Origin: Rhizomys pruinosus
Lineage: Eukaryota > Chordata > Mammalia > Rodentia > Spalacidae
DNA length: 64,000 nucleotides
Direction of reading: 5' to 3'
NCBI GenBank assembly: GCA_009823505.1
Contig: VZQC01010577.1
Span: forward strand, 35,985-99,984
The notes under the pieces were generated by a model. That model was not told where the DNA came from. It did not search any database and worked only from the letters and a program-made list of their open reading frames with translations. Shown here piece after piece: positions 50,560 through 63,382 of this stretch. Each line of letters opens with the position of its first letter. The first letter of the stretch is position 1. The translations under genes and the position numbers were made by a program.

Positions 50560-51678
50560 TCAATTAGTTGCTCCTAAGAGCCATTATTCAGCCAACAAAA
50601 AGCCAAGGTGGGATACCTCCTTCTGAGTTGTTGGGCAGGAGGCCCCTGAAGTCCCCAAAACAAGATGAGCTTTTGCACTCCTCTTAGCTGCCCATCAGAA
50701 GTAGATAATAAGACCCTGTTAGTGAAGACATCGTACATCCTGGTGGTCAGAACTGGAGCAGTCAAGCTGGAACTCAGCTGGAGGCTTCTTCCATGCTGGC
50801 TGCTAGCTTTCATAATGCTGGCAGGTGCCAGTCGTGCTGCTGGGGGAGATAAGGTGTTAATTAATGGTTTTGCCCAGGTGTGGAACAAAGGAGTGACAAT
50901 GCCCGTCTGCCAGGCAAGATGTGCCCACTGGCGAAACGGTGGTATGGCTGTTAATAATGTAAACAACCCCTCTTGGGTTAGATTTGAGGCCTGCTCCACA
51001 GGAGGGAATACATGCCTCGAAGTGAAATCCTTGTTAAAAAAACCTGTCCTAGATCCTAGGGAAAGCTCAGTATTGTGGTTTAGCTAACTCAACATGGCAC
51101 TGAGCTGCAATCTATTTATATTTATACTCACAGACAAATGGCCTCTCTCATCCTTAATTAGAAGAGCTTCTCTTTTGCAGTGAATGGTCGTGAATGCAGA
51201 GACTCCTGGCTATTCAAAATGCCTAGAATAAATGATGGTTTAGTGCTCAATCCTAAACCAAACATCTAACTCCCAAATAGGCCATCTATAACACAAACCC
51301 TGCACCCAGGTCTTAGGAAACATCACAGAAGAAGGGACAGAAAGGTTGTAAGAGCCCGAGGACCAGGAGAACTGTTGTGGGATAGTGCCTATGGAGACTT
51401 GGACACAATAGGGATGTTGGGCCCGTGAACTCCTAACAGCTATGGTCGCCTGCGCAAGACACAGCTGTACAAGACCACAGCAGCCAACATACTGTCATGG
51501 AATGGGGAGGGACTCACAAGGCTCCATCTGTAGTTTAAGAACTATAGACAGTCAACTGATGCTGAAGGAGGGGCACTCAGTATTTTCCAGGGCCAAGCCT
51601 CTTGATAGGATGCCCATGCCTAAACGGTCAGTCCTATATGCATATGTACACAGGAAACACTAATTATGCTCAGTAGGT

Positions 51679-51717
<39 letters not shown>

Positions 51718-52022
51718 GTATATATATATATACTATTAATTTATTATTTTGACATTTTTATTTATTATTAAAGCTATATTTATATTATTTATATATATTT
51801 ATAAAATAGCAATAGAAGAGGATATGAATTTGAGAGGGAGATGTGGGGGGTACACAAGAGTTCACGGCGATGAGGTGAGAGGGGAGGAAATGATCAAGTT
51901 CACGTATGGAATTCCCTTAAAGAGGGCATGAATGTGGGAATGGTTCTTAAGCAGAGGAGGAAAGGAGATGAAACAGAATGCTGTACGTAATTGTCAAATG
52001 ACAAAGTGAATCAATGAAAAAA
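50560..52022 (+). mobile_element. L1 3' UTR-like composite
   Basis: 'catcctggtggtcagaactg', 'gctgggggagataagg' and 'aaggttgtaagagcccgagg' are familiar from rodent L1-type 3' sequences. A frame of 140 codons (50665-51087) lies in it but resembles no protein. (TA)n at 51680-51735. Confidence 0.6.
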
Positions 52023-52424
52023 TCCCGTGAGTTTGGCTCCCTCTTCCTGCTCTACCATGTGCTTCTCTCGCTCCTCATCCTCTGCATTGGATGAGTCAGT
52101 GAGAAAAGCTTCACCAGATGCCGGACTGTGGATCTGGGAGTTTCTAGCCATGAAAAATATTCATTATAAATGGTCTAGCTTCAGGCGTTCTCTAACAGTG
52201 GTACAAAATAAACTGAGACACTGGCTCTCTGGAACTCCTATGTGTTAGCACTGCTGTATTCTCAGAGCTTTGTACAGCAGTGCCCTGGTAAAACATGTTG
52301 AACAAATGAATTGCTGTGGATAATCAACTTTTGAAGTTATGATTCTAAAGATGGCCGGGGCAGCAGGTGTGCATGGAAGAGGAGGTTTTTATTAGACGCT
52401 AAGAATGGGAAAGGAAGCGTCAAG

Positions 52425-52800
52425 GCTCCACAGATGAAATCTTCACTGAACCTCTCAGTGTGCCCACCATGCCTTCACTCCAGTTACACAGGATTCCACT
52501 GTGGACACCCACTTTTCCATCGCCTGTGTGCTTCCTCTACGACTTTTCCTCCACTTGGAATGTCACCACTTCTAGTCTCCTTAAAGCACCCACAGTCATC
52601 TTCAAGTTCCGGATATTTCCATCTCCATGAAGTTTTCCTTGATGTCTTTAAAGGAATTTAATATCATACTTCTCTAAATTTTTATAATACTTGCAAATTT
52701 TCTTCTTCCGTCTTTGGTTGCATTCTGCTTTATGAACTGTCTTCGGTGATTGTGCCTTCTTCCTTGCTAGACCACGTTGGCCCAGACCCCATTTATTTCA
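52425..52800 (+). mobile_element. L2 relic
   Basis: 'ccacttggaatgtcaccact' and 'catgaagttttccttgatgt' follow the L2 3' pattern. Confidence 0.6.
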
Positions 52801-53321
52801 TCCTGCCATCATTGGCATCTGACAGTTGCCATGCATTGTAATGAAGTTGGATTGAATGGGCTTGGTGTAGAGTATAACCATGCTGGTACTGATTTGGATT
52901 ATTCAAGGAGTAGGTTTAGAAGTAGCAGGGGTGGAGATTGTCATCTGTCCTCTTTACTCCAGTGTGGGCTGACAGCAGCCATCTCCAGGGACCTTTATGA
53001 CCTCAACTGACCTTCACTAGGCCTGTTTTCTCATTTTCTTGAATCAGGCTGAGAAAAACAGGAAGAATCATTAAGAGACAGCGACTTCAGAGCCAGTAAA
53101 ATTATTACTGATTCTTTTTACAGATACAAAAAGCTTTGTTTATGCATTGTGACAAAGGAGTGGGCCTTTCCTGCGGGCTCCAGGGAGAAGCCACTATCCA
53201 CCTCCTGAATCTGGGCCGGGTGCCACACACACACCGCCTCTCTAATTTTCCTCTTGTAGTCTCTACTGTAAAACAAAGTCAGAGCATGATCCATGGACCA
53301 GTGATGCTGGAGGTTTGTCGA
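52801..53321. other. Unassigned sequence, no gene seen
   Basis: No repeat or coding family recognised. Confidence 0.4.
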
Positions 53322-53332
53322 CAATGCAACTT

Positions 53333-53572
53333 CTGGGCTGGAGAGATGGCCTAGTGGTTAAGAGCGCCAACCACTCTTACAGAGGACCCAGGTTCGATCC
53401 CCAGCACCCACATGGCAGCTGAGAACCCTCTGAAACTCCAATTCCAGGAGAACTCCAGTTCCAGGGGAATCCAACACCCTCTTCTGACCTCCACAGCATT
53501 GCATGACATGGGTGCACAGACCTACATGCAGACAGTACATTCATACACATACAGAAATTAAAAAAAAAAAAC
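53333..53572 (+). mobile_element. B2 SINE with 11-bp target-site duplication
   Basis: caatgcaactt at 53322-53332 and 53573-53583; duplication subfamily. Confidence 0.94.
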
Positions 53573-53583
53573 CAATGCAACTT

Positions 53584-55230
53584 TCAAGCTCTCCCTGGGC
53601 TACTGATTGAGAACCCACACTTTAACAAGATTCCCAAGGAATTAGTGTACATGTGAAAGTTTGAGAGTTACTCCTCTAATTTATTTACATTATTTTCTTA
53701 AATAAGTCAAGTGTGACATGTGAACTCCAGGATAAACTAACTTGTGAACTAGTGGCAAGATTAATTTTGTTTATTAGACATTGTGCTTGACACCAATGGA
53801 AAGAGTTCAGAGTGGGCATTTATGATTTCTCTGGTCTTTAGTAAGTCTTCATGGGCCTAAGTGTTGTTTCTGTTTTACACCATACTCTTAACAAACATGT
53901 GTTTGATGATTCTTGGATTCTGGCCTAGGTCTTCCACAGCATAGTGGCTGCCATTTGTAACTCCTAGCTTTCTTGAGTTACTCATAGTACTTTCAGACAG
54001 AAATAAATATGGTGTTTAAAGAGGAATTGTGCCAATCCTGGTCAACAGAAAGTTGGCCTCATATAATAATAGTTTGTCACACATGCTACAAGAAGAGGTT
54101 CTTTGGTTCCCTACTGAAAGAAGAATGGTAGATCTCCAATGGCCTGAATATCTATTTTTTTTTTGAGACAGGGTCTCATATAGCCTAGGATGGCCTCAAA
54201 CTTACTAGGTAGCTGAGGATGACTGAATTTTTGATCCTTCTGTCTCTATCTCCTGTGGGCTGGGATTATGGGCATGTGCTACCATGCCCAGTTTTATTTA
54301 GTTCTGGGAATAAAACCCAAGGCTTCATGTATGTACCAAGTGAACTACATCTCCAGCTCATGGACTGAACATCTTTGACGAAGCAGTACAGGACACACAA
54401 CAAGATCTAATGGCCAGTGTCTACTTCTCCCTCATTAAATCTAAGGAGGGTTTTGATGTTAGTGGCTGGACATTATGTTTTCCTTAGTCTGGTTAGTCTT
54501 GTTGAGCTTTCCTTGTTACTTTTATCTCCTGATATCTGATTTTGTTTGAGTATCTGTTTCTTCCTTGAAGATATTTATTATCAAATTATCATTTGCTTAA
54601 AGGAAACTTTAGACTTTCTTATTATTCTATGGAAGGCTTTATTCTATCTGTTCAGCAAAGCTGTAGCTGGGTAGTACAGTTTCTTTGCTCTCTGTAACTC
54701 ACTGGCTCAGTATTGCTCCTGGGATGGCCTGTGAGGTTGTGTTCATCTGGGAGTTCATCATTCTGATAGTTCAATAGCTTCTACTATTGTGAGGGTCAGA
54801 CAGGGTTTTAAATTTCATTTCGTGGAAAAAGTCACATATTACCTTGGGCTCAAATTGGAAGTGACTTTTCCTCTGGGAATGAAGTGCCTGCCGTGATGCA
54901 TTTCTCTGTGACAATATTGTTTTTCAGTAGGAGCTTGAGATGACAATACTCTCAAGACCAGAGTGTGAAGGCTGTCATCTTCTCTTCTTTGTTAATGTTT
55001 ATTGTCCTTGTCAAACTCTTTTGACAACTTTTGCAATATTTTGCCCTGAAATTTCCTAGGGCAATGGAATTTATATAGATCTTCAGCAACAGCCTTCAAA
55101 AGTCAGAATTAGGATATAAAACTTCCCTCATTGCCTGTATTGGCCAATTTGACTACATTTACAGTAAATATATTCTGAGTAACAGTAAAAGCAATTAGTA
55201 ATTTTGTGTTGATTTTTTTTTACCTATGTG
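53584..55230. other. Unassigned AT-rich sequence with an old B1
   Basis: Diverged minus-strand B1 at about 54163-54297 ('tttgagacagggtctcatat'). No gene in the rest. Confidence 0.5.
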
Positions 55231-55234
55231 TCAG

Positions 55235-55375
55235 GTACTATTCTAAGCTGATTAATTGGGATCACTTCATTGCTTTACTAGTACAATGCTATCAGATAAG
55301 TCACATGTCCACTGGTACTGAGTAACTTATTTAACTCCTAAGTGGTAGGGGATGGACTTGAATTTGCATGGGTAT
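55235..55375 (+). mobile_element. MIR relic
   Basis: 'gtcaggtactattctaagct ... gtggtaggggatggacttga'. Confidence 0.6.
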
Positions 55376-55489
55376 ATTCCCTCTATATAGCTATTGTCTA
55401 GAAGGAGTTGTTTACTCTGGATTTTAATCTTCTGTCGCTGACACATTTTTGTTCCCAGTAAGTCTTCCTTACAGACTAATATTTAAATG

Positions 55490-55516
55490 ATATATGATAT
55501 ATGTATGATATATATG

Positions 55517-55553
<37 letters not shown>

Positions 55554-55690
55554 TTTTGAGACAGGGTGTCCCTGTAGCTTCAGCTGTCCTGGGACTCGCT
55601 ATCTAAACCAGGCTGGCCTTGAACTCAGAGATCTGCCTGCCTCTGCCTCCCAAGTGCTGGGATTAAAGGTGTGCACCACCACATTCGGCT
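55490..55690 (-). mobile_element. (TA)n followed by B1 SINE
   Basis: (TA)n at about 55524-55550 then a minus-strand B1 to 55690 ('aagtgctgggattaaaggtg'). Confidence 0.88.
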
Positions 55691-56189
55691 TAAATTATAT
55701 ATTATGACTGAACCACAACCCTAAACATAGAGGAATAATTAATAAGTAAATGATTATTGCCATGGCATACGTGGACAGTTCTTTTGCTACTTATCTTTGG
55801 GTTCTCCAGGAAGATGAGGTCAGAGGATGCCAGGAATGTTCAAGCTTTATCTGATAATGTGTCTGGTGCCTTCAGACAAAGGTGAGAGAATTGGTTTCAG
55901 CTGTCACACTTGAGTAGCTGAGACTTTCTCTCTCTACATGAACTCTTATTGTGGAGTAAACTTACCACAGGGCTCCCATGAGCACAGGACAGAGTCTTCC
56001 AGGCCTTCTCTGGGACCAGATCCAGGACAGTCTCAGCTTCTCTCCTTCCACTTCCCATTGTTTAAGTTGAGCTGCAGGGCCAGCCCAATACAGTTTGCCA
56101 AAAGACTACTCAGACATATAAATACTAGAGTCACAGGTCTAGTCCTAGGCTGGAGGTTAGGTCACCAGTGTGACCTATCTGGTAGAGGA

Positions 56190-56570
56190 TAGTGGTTTAG
56201 GACACTGGATCTGAAGGACAGACGCTGATTAAAACACTGGCTTTGTCACATTTCAGCTCTCTGATATTAGGCAAGTTAAACATCTCTCAGCTTCTAATTC
56301 TTTCCCTGTAAAAGAGGGATGACAGTAGCAACCACTGACACCAATTGAACATCCGTCTGTGCACAGCGCTGTTCTAAGCTCTTTCTGTACAGAATGTCAT
56401 TGGCTCTTGTCAGAGCCCTCATGAATTTGTTAGTATACCCTATCAAATTTATGAGCAGACAAACTCAGGCACACAGAGATGATGTCACTTGCTCAAGGTC
56501 GCATGTCTGGGCAAGTGACAGTGTTGGGATTTGAACCCAAGTAGTATGGTACCCTAGAGCAAGCTCCTAA
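56190..56570. mobile_element. Two MIR relics, opposite senses
   Basis: 'aagttaaacatctctcagct' (reverse sense) and 'gcagacaaactcaggcacac ... ttgggatttgaacccaagta' (forward). Confidence 0.7.
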
Positions 56571-57479
56571 TTAAATTCTGTGTTCTTCGGTAGTAGTTGT
56601 CTCCCAGGATGGTGGTAAAACATCAATGAGAAATTGTAACTCAAGAGCTTGGTGATGCATGTGGCACAATAATCATCGTAGTTTTGAGTATTCACAGTTA
56701 TCATCATCCTGAGACTCCCCGCTTACCAACATTACCTGTCATTCCTTAGCCTAGGAGAAGATCTCTGCTCCCATTTTTCTTTATATGGCTCTATGCACTA
56801 TTCCCATTTCAAGCATAATTGAACCCATTTCAAATATCATTTGTTTGCTGCGGTTTCTTCCATGCTGCAGCCAAGGGATGTTATACCTTCTTTTCCTGAA
56901 ACAACTTTAGACTGATAATCTGCTGTAGCAGATCACTGTGGACAGAAGTCTATCATTACTGAAAATACTGCTGTTTATGAGAAACTCCAGTTCCTGGTGT
57001 TCTGATGCCCTGTTTAATGTCCAGTGGAGTGATCAGAGCAAAGCTGTAGTCTGCTTAAGCTGAGGCCAGGTATTCTGATTTTTCTACCCCATCTCCGAGA
57101 GCTTTGGGTTGTTTCCTGATGTTATGGATGTGTTTGTATACCTGCTTCCTCTCTATCCTTTCCAACTTACTCATCAGGATTTTCTGATTTACAGACTGTT
57201 GACTGTTGGTATTATTATTGCTTTTTAAAATAGAATGAACAGCCTTTCCACTCCTTGGTTCTGGATGATTTGGTTGTAGCTGAAGGAAAAGCAGAGACTT
57301 GGGAGATAGTTTTGAGTACTCTGTGTCTTTCCTGTCAATATCCAGTGTATCAAAGTCTCATTGCTCTGCTTTCAAATTATATCTCCAAAGTCCCCCTCCA
57401 CCCCCCACACCAATACTGGCATCCTTTAGAATACATTTGTCCTGCACTGAAGGCTTTTTCCTGGCATTTCAGCTTACAC
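56571..57479. other. Unassigned sequence, no gene seen
   Basis: No SINE or coding family recognised. Confidence 0.4.
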
Positions 57480-57702
57480 TTCCCCTTACATTTGAATATA
57501 AGAAGCACATAAAACATGCAGAGTAGTCTTTGAAAACTATGATCAGGTCAAGTCATTTCCCTGATGAAAACCCTTTAGTGGTTTTCAGTTTACAGAAAAT
57601 GTGACATTTGTCTGGGATTGAGACTGACCCACTTAAACCAGATCCCTCCTTCGACCTCACCCCCAACTCTTATCCTTTTCTTGCAGCGTCTGTCATTACC
57701 TG

Positions 57703-57744
<42 letters not shown>

Positions 57745-57800
57745 GTTTACTGTCTGATCCACCCCCGGTACACCCTCTGACTTCAATCTGGTATAGAAAA
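57480..57800 (+). mobile_element. L2 relic containing (GAT)n
   Basis: 'tgatgaaaaccctttagtgg ttttcag' fits L2; (GAT)n at 57704-57741. Confidence 0.55.
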
Positions 57801-58440
57801 TGGACATGAAGGGGTGGGGCACCTTATCTCATTGGCCACAGGGTACTTTGCCCTCAGAATACGTGCCCGGCACATGAAGGCTGGAGTACTGCACTTAGAC
57901 GAACCAAGCCACGCAGTGCTTCTTCATAGGGGAAACTAACTTCTGCCAGATAGTTTAGTTGTATCAATTACTTAAATTGCTTTGGGTTTTAATTTATATA
58001 TACCTGGATCTCTTTTGAATGTTGGCTTACCATTAGGAATATAATTAGTATTGAAAAGACCAGGCACATTATTATGTACATTCTATGACTTTTGTGCTGT
58101 ATCTTGAATATTGTCACGAGCTAAGGGTAAAGCAGAAGGGACACATGTTGAGATTGTTTCTCCTGCAATCCTGTCACAGGGCATTAATAAAAACTCTCAT
58201 CTTTTTTATTTTATTTATTTATTTTTTCTAATCACTCCAGATCTCTGGACTAACCTCCTGTTCCAGACCCATTCATTGCGTCCTGAGGCCCTGCATGCCT
58301 GGATCAATATTTCATTCTAGCTTGTTGGAACCTTCACAGGTGGTCTCCATGGCCCCATCTTGCCTTTGGACTCTTGAGAGCAGCCCTGTACTCTGGATCT
58401 CCCCACCCCCACCTTGCCTTGGATTCCCAAGAGCAGCCGT
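57801..58440. other. Unassigned; possible L1 5' region from about 58240
   Basis: Sequence before the 21-bp array changes to C-rich text, possibly an L1 5' UTR. No gene. Confidence 0.35.
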
Positions 58441-58449
58441 CTTCCCTGG

Positions 58450-58603
58450 TAAGTCTGATGTCTTCCCTGGTAAGTAAGTCTGATGTCTCCCTGGTAAGTC
58501 TGATGTCTTCCCTGGTAAGTCTGATGTCTTCCCTGGTAAGTCTGATGTCTTCCCTGGTAAGTAAGTCTGATGTCTTCCCTGGTAAGTCTGATGTCTTCTC
58601 TGG
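58450..58603 (+). repeat. 21-bp minisatellite repeating a splice-donor motif
   Basis: Seven units of taagtctgatgtcttccctgg (21 to 25 bp; two carry an extra taag). Each junction reads CTGGTAAGT, giving eight GTAAGT motifs. Confidence 0.93.
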
Positions 58604-58879
58604 TAAGTCTAATCTGCACCTTGACTCCTCAACTGCCTGAGCAACTCACATTTCCCTGGTGCCACACTCTGGTCCCCTTGGGCACAAGCCTACTTTTTCT
58701 CTTAGCATCTCACCTCTTTGGACCACGTTCTTTACTCCCCATGGCTGTGCCCAGCCTCCTGCACTGGGACCATCTGCTGCCCTACCCACGGTTGCAGGGC
58801 GATGTTTCTCTGCCCTTTAGTAAGGGCCCAGACCTTTGCAGATTGCCTGAAAACACCCTAATCCAGCCTCCGCCTAGCA

Positions 58880-60055
58880 ACAAAGGAAGGCTTGAGTTTC
58901 ACACCAGAATCACAAACAAGAAAAGAAATCCAGATGCCAACATCACAATGAAAAAATAATATGAAAAACTCAGATAATATGTCTCTACCAAGCACCACCA
59001 ATCCTATAGAAGAGTGCTACAATGAGAATCCTTTAGAGATAATCTAGGACACAGGATTTAAAAGAACAATCATAAACATGATCAAAGAATTCAATGAATT
59101 TAAATGTCACACAAACAAACTAAAGAACTAAAAGAGGAACTAAAAGAAGAAAGAGCTGAAACAAACTAAAGAATTAAAAAAACTAAAAGAAACTAAAACT
59201 AAATCACAAAAGGGATAGAAATATTGAAGAAACTTCAGGCGTAAATGAAAAAGGAAGTGAAACATTCAACAAGTCAATTTAAAACAACAGGAGAAAGCCT
59301 CACCAATAGAACGAATGAAATGGAAAACAGAATCTCAAGAGTGGAAGATAAAGTTGAAGAATTGGACCATTCAAGCAAAGATTATGAAAAAAAATTTAAA
59401 AAACCACAGCTCGAACGAATACAAAAAATTGAAGTAATTCCACGCATTCTATCAGACCACACACAGTACAATAAAGCTTAAAATCAACACCGGAAGAAAC
59501 CCTAATAACTACATGAATAAGGAGATGAAATAACTCATTCCTGAATAATGAATGGATCAAAGGAGAAATTAAGAAAGAAATAGCCAGATGTGGTGGCAAC
59601 ATGCCTTTAATCCTAGCACTTGGGAGGCAGAGGCAGGCGGATCTCTGTGAGTTCAAGGCCAGCCTGGTCTACATAGTGAGTTCCAGGACAGCTGGAGCTA
59701 CAGGGAAACCCTGTTTCAAAAAGCCCAAAAAAAAAAAAAAAAAAAAAGGAAGAAAGAAAGAAAGAAAATTATTTCCAGGACAATATAACACAACAAAACC
59801 TCTGGGACACTTTAAAAGCAGGGGGGTTTATAAGAGGGGAGTTTATACCTCTAAGTGTCCACATTTAAAAAAAATCAGAAAGAGCACATATAAATGATAT
59901 AACATTGCAACTCAAGACACTTGAAAGGCAAAAATAATTGAAACCCAAACCCAAAAATAAATAACAAAAATCAGAGCAGAAATCAATGAAATAGAAACAA
60001 AGAAAATACAAAGAATCAATGAATCCAATCAATGAGTCCAGAGACCAGAAGTGGA
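58880..60055 (+). mobile_element. L1 relic: ORF1 part joined to ORF2 part
   Basis: About 58900-59420 resembles L1 ORF1 (start region, then a coiled coil with 'ISRVEDKVEEL' and 'KKPQLERI'). From about 59440 the text resembles ORF2 after the endonuclease ('RILSDH', 'DNITQQNLWDT'), with stops and frameshifts. The endonuclease part is missing. A B1 lies at 59583-59740. Non-functional. Confidence 0.7.
59583..59757 (+). mobile_element. B1 SINE inside the L1 relic
   Basis: Complete B1 with A-run; flanked by aagaaagaaa repeats. Confidence 0.9.
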
Positions 60056-60085
60056 GCAATGGAGCTGGAGCTGACCTGGAAGCCA

Positions 60086-60260
60086 CTTCCCTGAAGGCCA
60101 GCTCTCACAGCTTCCCTGAAGGCCAGCTCTCACAGCTTCCCTGAAGGCCAGCTCTCACAGCTTCCCTGAAGGCCAGCTCTCACAGCTTCCCTGAAGGCCA
60201 GCTCTCACAGCTTCCCTGAAGGCCAGCTCTCACAGCTTCCCTGAAGGCCAGCTCTCACAG
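60086..60260. repeat. 25-bp minisatellite, seven perfect copies
   Basis: Unit cttccctgaaggccagctct plus cacag, seven copies with no mismatch seen, between the L1 ORF relic and the L1 3' UTR. Confidence 0.95.
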
Positions 60261-61375
60261 CTTTGGAGAGCACTATGCGAGCTTCTAAGGGGGAACATCA
60301 ATCGATGGTCCAACATCAATTCAATGACCGGCACAGCATATGACACTGGTGCAGTAGTGGCACTTTTATCTTAGGGGCAATCAACGGTTACCTAGCTGGA
60401 CTTAAAGCCCATTCAATGGGAGGAAACTCATGTATGATATACTGTAAACATAGCCAAATACAGATGGATGGAGAGGTCATAGTTCTTAGAGAAATCCTCA
60501 AGGCTGTCACATCCCTAGACCTAAATAATTTCTTAATAATAACAATAACAATAATAATTTCTATGTGCAAAATGTGTATCCTTATATTTACAGTCAAGTA
60601 TTTCAGTTACCACTCATCAAAGAAGCTTCTTTTGTACCAGATGAAGACTACTCCAGAGTACCACAACTGGTCACACACAGACATTGTCTGTGGATTGCCC
60701 AAGTCTAAGTGGCACATCTACAATGCAATCTCTACCCCCAAGGTTCATGCAACATAGAACAAGGAGTAAAGAGGACATGAATGAATCTCTTAACTCTCAT
60801 TAATGATACAGCAGAGGGCCAGGATCACAAAAGGTCACAAATGGCCAAAGCGTGGAGATTAGGAGTCCGTAGAGTGTAGGTCCTTGATAGGACTCCTATA
60901 TTGAGGTTCACTCACCCAGGGCTCAGGGACCATTGTGGAAGAGGGGGCAGAAAAATTGTAAGAGGCAGGGAGGAGGTGCATGACCATATGGAAATAAAGT
61001 CCTACGAACTCCTGGGAATTTGTTCATATGAACCTACATGTGTCAGCATGCACAAGACCCATGCAGACTCAAGCAGACAAAACGCAGCATGGAACTGGAG
61101 ACATGGACAGTGGACCTCAATCTTAGCTGAAGAAATATTGACATCTCCTTTCTGCTGGTTTAGGAAAAGCAGATCTTCTTAGAGTGTGGGACTCTAGATA
61201 GGCTGATTAGAGCTTAGTGGATGAACTTGGACTGAGGGAACACCCAGGGACACTAGTGACACAGTAGGCCTTAACTCAAATGACAGAGTGTATGATTTCT
61301 AGTGGGGGGTTGTAGACATGTTGTTTGAGAAACTAACGGATGCCATGAACCATTTAATAAAAACTTAAAGTTCAT
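60261..61375 (+). mobile_element. L1 3' UTR
   Basis: 'ttatcttaggggcaatcaac', 'aagcccattcaatgggagga' and 'agaagcttcttttgtaccag' fit rodent L1 3' sequences; ends 'aatttaataaaaactt'-like at about 61355-61372. Confidence 0.7.
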
Positions 61376-62175
61376 ATAAGCACCTAAGAGTACAGTATAG
61401 CACAATTACTTTGAAGAGATGCTAAATGAGCTTTGGCATAGATAAAAGAAAAAATAATAAGGCCATAGAAAATGTATATACTTAAGACTCTATTTCCATA
61501 AAATTAATTCAATTGACAAGAACAAAAGGTGCTAACAGCTTTGACTATAACTTTCTTCAGCAAATGCAATTTACATAAAATAATTACTCCCAATATGTGT
61601 ACTAGACCATATTAAATGACTTGTTATAATGCCTAAGAATGAAAATGAACCGTGAATGATCTTACACCATATACATAAATTCATTCAAAACAGATAAAAT
61701 CCTAAATAAAACCATAACCTAAAAGTATAACACTCTTAAATAAAAACAGAGAATTTTGAAGAACACGAAACTGAATTTAGCAAAGAATTCATTATGACAT
61801 CAAAACCATAGGCAAAAAAGGAAAAAAAATGGCTTCATCAAAATTAAAAATGTTTGGCAGAAAAGGGGGCAACATCAAGAAAGTGAAAAGACAACCTACA
61901 GAACTGGGTAAGATGTTGGCAGCTGGGCGTGGTGGTGCACACCTTCAATCCTAGCACTTGGGAAGCAGAGGCAGGTGGATCTCTGTGAGTTCAAGGCCAG
62001 CCTGGTCTACAGAGTGATTTCCAGGCAAACTGGGGCTACAGGGAGACCTTGTCTTAAAAAGACAAACAAAAAAAGATGTTTGCAGAGTATCTAATAAGGA
62101 ATTCCTACAACTCAATAAAAATATGCTTCATTTAAAAAAAGGGCAAATGACTCAACTAGACATTTCTTGAAATAT
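61376..62175 (+). mobile_element. Old L1M ORF2 3' relic, split by a B1
   Basis: 'atggcttcatcaaaattaaa', 'gaaaagacaacctacagaac' and 'gcaaatgactcaactagaca' match the ORF2 C-terminal region. B1 at about 61921-62070, duplication aagatgtt(g/t)gcag. Confidence 0.75.
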
Positions 62176-62299
62176 ATGCAAATGAGACAAGGGAAAAGGC
62201 TCAGTCATCAAAGTGCTTGTGGCACACAAGCATGATTGCTCTAGATGTTCTCTATGAAATACACCAAAATTCAACAAAATTAAGAAACTCCTCATCTCT

Positions 62300-62440
62300 T
62301 GATACTGTGATTCATACCTGTAATCCCAGGACAGGCAGCAGGATCATTGCAAGTCTGAGGCTAGCCTGGTCTACATAGCAAGTTCTGGGCCAGGCAGAGC
62401 TATATAGTGAGATGCTGGGTCAAACAAAATGAAAGAAAAC
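62300..62440 (+). mobile_element. Old B1-like SINE
   Basis: 'tcatacctgtaatcccagga ... gaggctagcctggtctacat'. Confidence 0.6.
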
Positions 62441-62689
62441 AAAAGAAAAGTGAAACTTCTTCACGATCTTTCCCCTCAACTCCAGTGGGTTGGATGTAGG
62501 GGTCTGCAATAAAACAGAGTCAGTACCTTTTTCCTATAATCACCTCCTATTCTGTCTCCACCCACCAGTCCCTCTAGTGCAGATTTATCCCCGAAGGAGG
62601 GATCTCAGAGTACATTTCTTACCTCCCTCCTTCCCTCCCAACCTCTTTCTCTTCCTCTCTTCTCTCTCTCACACATTAATTTATTTACT

Positions 62690-62960
62690 AAGTGCATGCA
62701 TACTTGCGTGCATGTGTGTGCGTGTGTGTGCGTGTGCATGCGTATGTGTGTGTGTGTGTATGTGTATGTGTGTGTGTCTGTGTATGGGTGCACATGTGCT
62801 ACTGCAAATGTATTGAGGTCAGAGGACAACTGTGACATTTGGTCTTCTTTCGTCATCTGGATACTCCCTGAAATCAGGTTGTCAGGCCGGGTGGCAAGTC
62901 AGGTGCCCTTGCCTACTGATTCCCAATGCCATGGGCTTACTCCTCAGCTTGGTAGTCCTC
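62690..62960 (-). mobile_element. (GT)n plus B3-like SINE
   Basis: GT-rich array 62715-62790 then 'ttgaggtcagaggacaactg'. Confidence 0.65.
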
Positions 62961-63199
62961 CTCATTTTCCTTATTTCTTATTATGACTATTTTCAACATA
63001 ATGGTTCATTATCTTCATGAAATTGTAAACATTTTTGGTCTTAGACCAAATGGATCCAAATCAGATTTTTAAATGCTTTAGTGTGTTTTAAAGCAGCTTA
63101 AAATATACCAATAAAATGTACTGAATAAAAAATAGAGGTGTTTGGGCACAGCAGCCTGCAGATAGGTTTTGCATGAAGGATGCTTGTACTCATGGATTA

Positions 63200-63382
63200 T
63201 CACTTATAGCTAAAAATGAAAAAAAAAACTGAGAGAAAGATGCAGGACAGTTATGGCAGAATGCATGATCTGGGATGGGGTGGGGGTGGGGGGGGAGGGA
63301 AAGGGAAATAAGCCTGAACTGAATTGGAAAAAATGTATGAAATGCACAAAGCATCAATAAAAACTAATTAAAAAAAAAAGAT
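63200..63382 (+). mobile_element. L1 3' end
   Basis: 'ggcagaatgcatgatctggg' then a G-rich run and 'tgaaatgcacaaagcatcaa taaaaa' with A-tail; partner of 74-330. Confidence 0.7.

Noticed and set aside
50665..51087. 140-codon frame
   Set aside because: Lies within L1 3' UTR-like repeat sequence and resembles no protein.
40000..58000. Lrrc55 coding exons expected on this side of Aplnr
   Set aside because: No leucine-rich repeat coding sequence was recognised on either strand; it probably lies beyond the window.
58374..58640. Repetitive protein frame (VSLMSSL units)
   Set aside because: Translation of the 21-bp DNA array; unit length variation breaks the frame pattern.
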